DNA of 40,192 nucleotides from Sphingomonadales bacterium (lineage in GTDB: Bacteria; Pseudomonadota; Alphaproteobacteria; Sphingomonadales; Sphingomonadaceae). Below are positions 34,644 through 40,192 of the stretch, in pieces (positions within the stretch are counted from its first letter, which is position 1; each line of letters opens with the position of its first letter). A program made the translations under genes and the position numbers. A model generated the notes under the pieces. The model saw only the letters and a program-made list of their open reading frames with translations. It had not been told where the DNA came from and searched no databases. The stretch spans positions 1 to 40,192 of the forward strand of contig JACXVD010000022.1 in the NCBI GenBank assembly GCA_014763545.1. The letters are read 5' to 3'.

Positions 34644-34810
34644 GTCCTCAGCCCTTTTCTCTATTTGCGATTGCACACTGCGCCGGGGCGGGGGGCGAGT
34701 CTTTGCGCGGCGTCAAATTGTAAGATTCGTTAAGATGGGCGGTGCGATTGCCCTTGACCTGCGGGGCTGGCATGGCCGGTGCAGTACACAGACATGAGGA
34801 TGGAACGGGC

Positions 34811-35479
34811 ATGATTATCGTCACCGGCGCAGCGGGGATTCTCGGGCAGGCCGTGGTGCGGCGACTGGCGCAGGATGGGCTGGCGGTTGCCGCGCTCGAT
34901 CTGGCGACGGAGATTCCCGATGGCGGCCAGGCGCGGGCGCTGGGCGGGATCGACCTGACCGATGCGGCTGCCGTCGCGCAGGCGGTGGCGCAAGTTGCGC
35001 AGGATGGCGCGCTTGCCGGGCTGGTCAATGTCGCGGGCGGTTTCGTGTGGGAGACGCTGGGCGAAGGCGATCCGGCAACCTATGACAAGATGTTCCGCAT
35101 CAACGTGCAGACCGCAGCTAATGCCTGCGCCGCCGCACTGCCCGCGTTGCGCGAAGCGCGGGGCGCGGTGGTCAATGTCGCGGCTGCTGCCACGCTCAAG
35201 GCAGGGGCCGGGATGGGGGCCTATGCGGCGAGCAAGGCCGGGGTGATGAAGCTGACCGAAGCGCTTGCGGCGGAAGAGCTGGACAGCGGCGTGCGGGTCA
35301 ACGCCGTGATGCCGTCGATCATCGATACACCGGCCAACCGCAAGGACATGCCCGATGCCGACTTCGGCAAGTGGGTGTCGCCCGATGCGCTGGCGGGGGT
35401 GGTCGCCTTCCTGCTTTCCGCAGATGCCGCGCCTGTGACCGGCGCCTGCCTCCCGGTGACGGGCGGGGTCGCCTGGTAA
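34811..35479 (+). CDS. Short-chain dehydrogenase/reductase-like protein without the canonical serine
   Basis: This 222-residue protein has the SDR Rossmann start VTGAAGILG (TG-x3-G-x-G), an NVAG motif, and YAASK with the catalytic Tyr and Lys. The residue 13 before Tyr, normally the catalytic Ser in N-x2-S, is Ala here (VVNVAAAAT). Close relatives with GAAAxLKAGAGMGAY are, as far as I remember, common in proteobacteria, so this is likely a subgroup trait and not decay. The C-terminal PVTGACLPVTGG is usual for SDRs. ATG 34811 has GAGGA about 9 bases upstream; the frame extends to 34742 without support. Substrate unknown. Confidence 0.88.
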   Translation: MIIVTGAAGILGQAVVRRLAQDGLAVAALDLATEIPDGGQARALGGIDLTDAAAVAQAVAQVAQDGALAGLVNVAGGFVWETLGEGDPATYDKMFRINVQTAANACAAALPALREARGAVVNVAAAATLKAGAGMGAYAASKAGVMKLTEALAAEELDSGVRVNAVMPSIIDTPANRKDMPDADFGKWVSPDALAGVVAFLLSADAAPVTGACLPVTGGVAW

Positions 35480-35497
35480 TCCCGCCGCGCAGGCCGC

Positions 35498-37462
35498 CTA
35501 GGGGGTAACGATCGCGAAGCCGGAAATGCGCTGGTCCATCGCGCCGAACAGATGCGCCAGATTGGCCGGATCGCCCTCCAGCCGCGCCTTGCCCGCCTGC
35601 AGCAGCGCGGGCAGCGTCACCTCGCCGCCCAGCAGGCGGTTCAGATCGGCCCGGTCGATCACCAGCCGCGTGTCGGGCTGGTCCACCTTGCCCATGCGCG
35701 GGAACACGACACTGCGGCGCAGGTCGAGCGTCACCGCCTCGCCCGTGTCGGGCAGCTCGAAGAGGATCACCGCTTCCTTCCCCTGCATCTTCGCCGGGTC
35801 GAACCTGGTTGCCAGCGCATCGAACAGGTCGGCGGTGGGGATCGAGGCGAGCAGCGCCGGGCTGGCCGTGTCGGGCGCTTCGCCCTGGCGGCCGTCGCGC
35901 AGTTCGGCAGCGCCGGTGAGGTAGATGTTGCGCCAGGTGCCGCCCTCGGCCTGAAAGCCGAGTTGTTCGTAGGTCGCCGCAAGCCAGCGGCGCGCTTCGG
36001 CATTGTCCGGGTCCGCGAAGACGAGCTGTTGCAGCAGCGTCGCTGCCCAGCGGTAATCGCCGCTGTCGAAGGCCGCGCGTCCCTTGGCCAGTGCGGCATC
36101 CGGCCCGCCCACGGCATCGACCCAGTGCTTCGCCTGCTCGACCTTGGGCAGCGCATCGTAATCGGCGGGGACGCCGTCCCACCAGCCGAAGTAACGCTGA
36201 TACACCGCCTTGGCATTGTGCTTGTAAGTGCCGTAATATCCGCGCGTGCCGAAATCCTGCGCGGCGAAATCCGGCTCGCCGATGTCCTCCGCGATCTCGT
36301 CCATCGTCAGCCCCTTGTTGGCAAGGCGCAGTGTCTGGTCGTGCAGGAAACGATAGGCGTCGCGCTGGTCGCGCAGCCGTGCCCTCACATTGTTGCTGCC
36401 CCAACTGGGCCAGTGGTGCGAGGCGAGCATCACATCGCTGCGGTCGGCATAGCGCATCATCATCGTGTCGATCACCCGGCTCCAGCGCAGCGCATCGCGA
36501 ACCAGCGCGCCGCGGGGGGTCAGCACATTATGCATGTTGCGCGTGGCGACCTCGGCTGTGTGCAGCGCGCGGAACTGGGGGAGGTAGAAAACCATTTCGG
36601 CCGGAGCCTCGGTTTCGGCGGCGTCCATGAATTCGAAGGTGATGCCGTCGATCGCAATCGTCTCGCCCGCGGCGGATACTTCATGCGTCGGCGGCAGCAG
36701 GCCGATCGGGCCGACCGACAGCGCCGGGCCCAAGCCGACGCCGATGGCGCTGCGTGTCGCGGGCGGCAGGGTGGCACCGAACTGGTATTGCGCGCGGCGG
36801 CTCATCGCGGTGCCCGCCAGCACGTTTTCGCCCACGGTCTCGCGCATGAAGCCATGCGGCGCGAAGATCTGCACCTTGCCTGCTTCGAGCGCGGCGCGGC
36901 TGGTGACGCCCAGCACCCCGCCGAAATGGTCGGCATGGCTGTGGGTATAGATCACCGCGACGACCGGTCGCTCGCCCAGCACCTTGTTCGCCAGTGCCAG
37001 CCCGGCTTGCGAGGTCGCCGGGCTGAGCAGCGGGTCGATCACAATCCAGCCGGTCTTGCCGCGAACCAGCGTCATCACCGAAAGATCGTAGCCGCGCAGC
37101 TGGTAGATGCCCGGCACCACTTCGAACAATCCGTGGATCGCGGTGAGCTGGCTCTGCCGCCACAGCGACGGGTTCGCCGTGGCCGGTGGCGCACCATCGA
37201 GGAAGTCGCGCGCGTGCAGCTGCCACGCGACACTGCCATCGGGGTTGAGGATATCGTGGTCGATCTGCGCCAGCAGACCGCGCGACGCATCTTCGAAATC
37301 CCGGGGATCGGCCAGCGGGAGGCTGGCCGCCACCGCGCGATTATGCGCGGCGGTCGCCTCTGTCGCGGTGCCTTCGGGCGGCGGCGCATTGCCGAGCAGC
37401 GCGAGCGCGAGGACGGCGGGGGACATATACGCGATGGGGCGGGTGGTTTGGCGGCGGGCCAT
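35498..37462 (-). CDS. Alkylsulfatase-type metallo-beta-lactamase-fold hydrolase
   Basis: This 654-residue exported protein resembles the SdsA1-type alkylsulfatases, which split sulfate from alkyl sulfates such as dodecyl sulfate. After a signal peptide (hydrophobic MSPAVLALALLGNA) come a metallo-beta-lactamase domain with THSHADH at 173-179, further metal ligands in LHTAEV and SHHWPSWG, a helical dimerisation domain (AYRFLHDQTLRLANKGLTMDEIA to GGTWRNIYLTGA), and a C-terminal SCP2-like domain. The ATG at 37462 has a strong GGAGGA site. It lies 89 bp after the TonB receptor on the same strand, which may import the sulfated substrate. Exact substrate is unknown. Confidence 0.9.
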   Translation of the reverse strand: MARRQTTRPIAYMSPAVLALALLGNAPPPEGTATEATAAHNRAVAASLPLADPRDFEDASRGLLAQIDHDILNPDGSVAWQLHARDFLDGAPPATANPSLWRQSQLTAIHGLFEVVPGIYQLRGYDLSVMTLVRGKTGWIVIDPLLSPATSQAGLALANKVLGERPVVAVIYTHSHADHFGGVLGVTSRAALEAGKVQIFAPHGFMRETVGENVLAGTAMSRRAQYQFGATLPPATRSAIGVGLGPALSVGPIGLLPPTHEVSAAGETIAIDGITFEFMDAAETEAPAEMVFYLPQFRALHTAEVATRNMHNVLTPRGALVRDALRWSRVIDTMMMRYADRSDVMLASHHWPSWGSNNVRARLRDQRDAYRFLHDQTLRLANKGLTMDEIAEDIGEPDFAAQDFGTRGYYGTYKHNAKAVYQRYFGWWDGVPADYDALPKVEQAKHWVDAVGGPDAALAKGRAAFDSGDYRWAATLLQQLVFADPDNAEARRWLAATYEQLGFQAEGGTWRNIYLTGAAELRDGRQGEAPDTASPALLASIPTADLFDALATRFDPAKMQGKEAVILFELPDTGEAVTLDLRRSVVFPRMGKVDQPDTRLVIDRADLNRLLGGEVTLPALLQAGKARLEGDPANLAHLFGAMDQRISGFAIVTP

Positions 37463-37501
37463 GGCAAAGCTCCTCCAATGGACGATCGGGGGCAAGCGAA
37501 A

Positions 37502-37525
37502 CAGGCGGACCTTGCGGCCCGCCTG
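37502..37525 (-). promoter_or_regulatory. Hairpin between the second TonB receptor and the alkylsulfatase
   Basis: A perfect 7-bp stem (CAGGCGG/CCGCCTG) with a 10-base loop lies 27 bases after the receptor stop. On the minus strand it is followed by TTTCGC, a weak T-run. As at the first receptor gene, it may cause partial termination or protect the receptor message. Confidence 0.5.
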
Positions 37526-37551
37526 CTGCACCTTGCCGGGTAACGGCAGGA

Positions 37552-40107
37552 TCAGAATTTGCCGCGCAGGGTGATGCCGTAGCTGCGCGGTTCCTGGATG
37601 AAGGCACTGCGCGAGCCGGTGCGCAGCACCGTGTTGAAGGTCACGCCCCGGGTCACGACATTGGTGAGGTTGGTGACGAAACCTTCGATCGCCCAGCGAT
37701 CATCCTGCGAACCGATCCCGGCGCGCAGGTTGACCTTGATCGTCCCGTCCTGCGTATCGAACGGCACCGGTATCTGCGCGGCGAGGTCTGCCGGGTCGAT
37801 CGCCTGGGTCGATGTCCGCCGGTCGGATTCGAGCCGGACCTGGCCATTGGCGAAGAACTTCAGCGATGTACCGATATCCTTGGTATAGGTCGTCCCGGCA
37901 ATCGCCACCCAGTGCGGGGCGTTGGTCAGCGTATAGCCGCACAGCGACACCACATTGGCGGCGGTCTGCGATCCGGCGCAATCCTTGGGATAATAGGCGT
38001 CGGTATAGGTCACGCCGAGATTGAACAGCCAGTTCGGGTTCGGGCGGATGGTGGATTCGATCTCCACCCCCTGCGAACGCGCCTTGGGCACGTTGAAGGT
38101 GGTGAACTGGGCCCCGGTGAATTCCAGCACCTGGAAGTTCTGGAAATCCTCGCGGAAGATGGCGAGGTTCAGCGTCACCGCATTGTCGAGGAAGCGGCCC
38201 TTCATCCCCGCTTCGTAGCTGTCGACCGTTTCCGACGCGAAGCGCGGGTCGGCCCCGCCCGCAGCGGCGGTGGAATCGAGGTTGAAGCCCCCCGATTTGT
38301 AGCCGTGGGTGAAGCTGGCATAGGTGTTGATCTGCGGCGCGACCTCGTACGCCACCTTGAAGGTATAGATCAGCTCGTTGTCCTTGAACTTGCCCGAGAA
38401 GGTCCGCGGCAGCGGGAATACTGCGGCATAGGGCAGGTCCGCCGGCGCGGTGAAGGCGAAGCAGCCGGTGCCGAAGACATTGTTGATGAACGGCGCGGGG
38501 ACGTTGCCCCCGGCGATCGAGGCCAGGATTGCCGGGCACAGGGCGTTATTGTTGTTGCCCTGCGCGAAGTAGCCGTCCTTGCTTTCGTCCGAATAGCGCA
38601 GCCCCACGGTGAAGGAGAGGCCATCGGTCACCTCCAGCGTGTTGTGGGTGAAGATCGACCAGCTGGTCGAATTCTGGCCGTAGATGTTGGTGTTGGTGGT
38701 CCCGGCCGGATCGACCCCGCCCGACAGCACGGTGAGCGGATTGGCGGTAAGGTAATACGGGCTCGCGGGATTGAGCGTTGCCCCGCCGGTCGCGGCTGCG
38801 AACAGCGCGCCGATCAGTTCGCCATAATCTTCGCCTAGTGCGAAGCTGACCTGTTGGCGGATTTTCTCGTCCGAGTAATAGCCGCCGACCAGCCAGTCGA
38901 GCTTGCCGTCGAAGGCGTCGCCCTGGATGCGCAATTCATGCGTCATCGTCTTGATGTTGGTGAAATTGCTGGTGACGTTGAACACGTCGAGGCCCGAGAA
39001 ATCGGAATCATACGCCTCGTTGGCGTCGTATTTGCGATAGGAACCGACGTAATAGAGCGCCGCCGCATCGCCCAGCGGCAGTTCGAAATCGCCGGTGATG
39101 CCCCAATTCTTGACCCGCGTGACCGGTTCGAAGCTCACCGTGGCGATGCGGTCGTCGACCGCGCGCTGGCCCGCGGCGAAGTCGAACGGGCTGGTGGCGA
39201 CATTGGGCGCTGCCATGCCGCCGCGCAGGCCCAGCCCGACCGCGGCGAACAGGCCGGCGGTTTCGACCGGCGATTGCATCACTTCCACCGCCGCGCCGAA
39301 GGGGGCGGTGCTCTTGGCGTAGTCGGCGATGATGCGGCCCTTGAAACCGCTGCCGGTTTCGAAGCCGAGCTGGCCGCGCAGCAGGTACTGGTCGGCGCCG
39401 TTGCTTTCGCCGATCTTGTCGCCGGTCCGGTCGACCAGCGTGTAATAGCCGTCGCGCTTGCGATAGGCGCCGGTCACGCGCAGCGCCAGCGAACCCGGGG
39501 CAATCGGCACATTGACCGCGCCCTGCACCGAATAGAGATTGCGATTGCCGTAGGTTGCGTTGACGAAGCCGCCGAACTCATCGAGGTCGGGGCGCCGATT
39601 GGTGATGTTCAGCGCACCGGCAGACGTGTTACGCCCGAACAACGTGCCCTGCGGGCCGCGCAGCACTTCGACCCGTTCGACATCGACAAACTCGCTCAGC
39701 GCGATGCCGGGGCGCGACTGATAGGCGCCGTCGATGAAGATGCCGACCGCGCTTTCGAAGCCGATATTGTTCGATGTGGTGCCGACGCCGCGAATGCGCA
39801 GCACCACCGAACCCGATGCGAGCTGGGCGTTGGAGGTGGAGAAGCTGGGCGAGACCTGGGTGATGTTCTGGACGTTGACCACACCCTGCCGTTCGAGCTG
39901 CACCGGGCTGACGGCGGTGACCGCCAGCGGCACCTTCTGCACGTCTTCGGCGCGGCGGGTGGCGGTGACGATGATCACATCGTCTTCATCGGCCATGGTC
40001 GCGGTGGTGGTGTCGTCTGCCGCGGCGCCTTGCGCATGCGCGGCGACCGGGACCAGCATGCTGGCGCCAACCAGCGATGCAGCAAACCTGCTCGTGAAAG
40101 CTTTCAT
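37552..40107 (-). CDS. TonB-dependent receptor
   Basis: An 851-residue outer-membrane receptor has a signal peptide ending VAAHAQG, a TonB-box-like DDVIIVTATRR, a plug domain with VPLAVTAVSP, the classic VEVLRGPQGTLFGRNTSAGALNI, and a beta-barrel with a terminal Phe (RGKF). It belongs to the large sphingomonad group whose members import diverse organic compounds and iron chelates. The ATG at 40107 is preferred because GGAGAGG lies just upstream, inside a longer frame that starts at 40119. It is upstream of the alkylsulfatase gene on the same strand, suggesting uptake of organosulfates. This is inference. Confidence 0.93.
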   Translation of the reverse strand: MKAFTSRFAASLVGASMLVPVAAHAQGAAADDTTTATMADEDDVIIVTATRRAEDVQKVPLAVTAVSPVQLERQGVVNVQNITQVSPSFSTSNAQLASGSVVLRIRGVGTTSNNIGFESAVGIFIDGAYQSRPGIALSEFVDVERVEVLRGPQGTLFGRNTSAGALNITNRRPDLDEFGGFVNATYGNRNLYSVQGAVNVPIAPGSLALRVTGAYRKRDGYYTLVDRTGDKIGESNGADQYLLRGQLGFETGSGFKGRIIADYAKSTAPFGAAVEVMQSPVETAGLFAAVGLGLRGGMAAPNVATSPFDFAAGQRAVDDRIATVSFEPVTRVKNWGITGDFELPLGDAAALYYVGSYRKYDANEAYDSDFSGLDVFNVTSNFTNIKTMTHELRIQGDAFDGKLDWLVGGYYSDEKIRQQVSFALGEDYGELIGALFAAATGGATLNPASPYYLTANPLTVLSGGVDPAGTTNTNIYGQNSTSWSIFTHNTLEVTDGLSFTVGLRYSDESKDGYFAQGNNNNALCPAILASIAGGNVPAPFINNVFGTGCFAFTAPADLPYAAVFPLPRTFSGKFKDNELIYTFKVAYEVAPQINTYASFTHGYKSGGFNLDSTAAAGGADPRFASETVDSYEAGMKGRFLDNAVTLNLAIFREDFQNFQVLEFTGAQFTTFNVPKARSQGVEIESTIRPNPNWLFNLGVTYTDAYYPKDCAGSQTAANVVSLCGYTLTNAPHWVAIAGTTYTKDIGTSLKFFANGQVRLESDRRTSTQAIDPADLAAQIPVPFDTQDGTIKVNLRAGIGSQDDRWAIEGFVTNLTNVVTRGVTFNTVLRTGSRSAFIQEPRSYGITLRGKF

Positions 40108-40129
40108 GTTCCTCTCCATTTCCCCTGCG

Positions 40130-40145
40130 CGGCCTTTTTCGGCCG
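40130..40145 (-). promoter_or_regulatory. Small hairpin in the leader of the second TonB receptor
   Basis: CGGCC and GGCCG flank an A-rich loop on the minus strand, ending about 23 bases before the receptor start codon. It may lie in the 5' untranslated region. The rest of the 85-bp gap holds no gene; a promoter cannot be assigned with confidence because the window ends here. Confidence 0.3.
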
Positions 40146-40192
40146 TCTGCAGCGGGGAGAGTTTCCTAATTTTGCCGCGCTGTCACTAGCTG

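Noticed and set aside
35552-37543. Long plus-strand frame (663 codons) opposite the alkylsulfatase.
   Set aside because: Shadow of a gene with clear metal-binding motifs and signal peptide. The product is His/Arg-rich without domains.
1-40192. CRISPR arrays, tRNA or rRNA genes, insertion sequences and prophage parts.
   Set aside because: No repeat-spacer pattern, cloverleaf-like tRNA, rRNA sequence, transposase, integrase or terminal repeats were recognised when reading both strands.

Overview
The window is a GC-rich stretch of an alphaproteobacterial chromosome. It most resembles Sphingomonadales, probably an Erythrobacteraceae-type organism. The reasons are two TonB-dependent receptors, a receptor-linked pair of flavin-dependent halogenases beside GH13 and GH97 sugar enzymes, a complete cbb3 oxidase locus next to an FNR-type regulator, LigAB-type ring-cleavage subunits, and tightly overlapping start/stop codons throughout. 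The genus is inferred from gene content only. I see no rRNA, tRNA, CRISPR, transposase or integrase gene.

Layout. (1) 1-6814: the 3' part of a thiolase-like gene, a convergent LysR regulator, and a divergent leucine-catabolism operon: isovaleryl-CoA dehydrogenase followed by the two subunits of methylcrotonyl-CoA carboxylase. The biotin subunit contains an internal block of about 620 bp with much lower GC than its flanks. (2) 6851-22030: a maltodextrin/starch utilisation locus. A LacI regulator and a sugar MFS transporter lie on the minus strand. Divergently, across a large palindrome, run a TonB-dependent receptor, a halogenase-like flavoprotein, a lipoprotein alpha-amylase, an alpha-glucosidase, a GH97 glucosidase, a lipoprotein esterase and a second halogenase-like flavoprotein. 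From the first halogenase to the second, every gene overlaps the next by 1-4 bases. (3) 22086-33172: an oxygen-responsive respiratory block. It holds a four-cysteine FNR-type regulator, divergent ompW, ccoNOQP, ccoGHIS, a small Cys-rich gene and hemN. Four sites matching TTG(A/C)-N6-(T/G)CAA lie next to fnr, ompW/ccoN and hemN. (4) 33400-34643: ligB and ligA (protocatechuate 4,5-dioxygenase family), minus strand, with no other lig gene in view. (5) 34811-35479: a short-chain dehydrogenase that lacks the canonical catalytic serine. (6) 35498-40107: an alkylsulfatase-type metallo-beta-lactamase enzyme downstream of a second TonB-dependent receptor, minus strand.

How it works together. In region 2 the receptor would import maltodextrins. 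The amylase and glucosidases would cut them, the MFS protein would move sugar across the inner membrane, and the LacI protein would switch the divergent promoters. The role of the two halogenase-like flavoproteins and the esterase in a glucan locus is not explained by the known pathway and is the most interesting open question here. In region 3 the FNR-type protein probably controls the oxidase, OmpW and anaerobic haem synthesis through the shared sites.

Both TonB-receptor genes are followed immediately by a strong inverted repeat before the next gene, which suggests a common way of setting receptor expression above that of the downstream enzymes.
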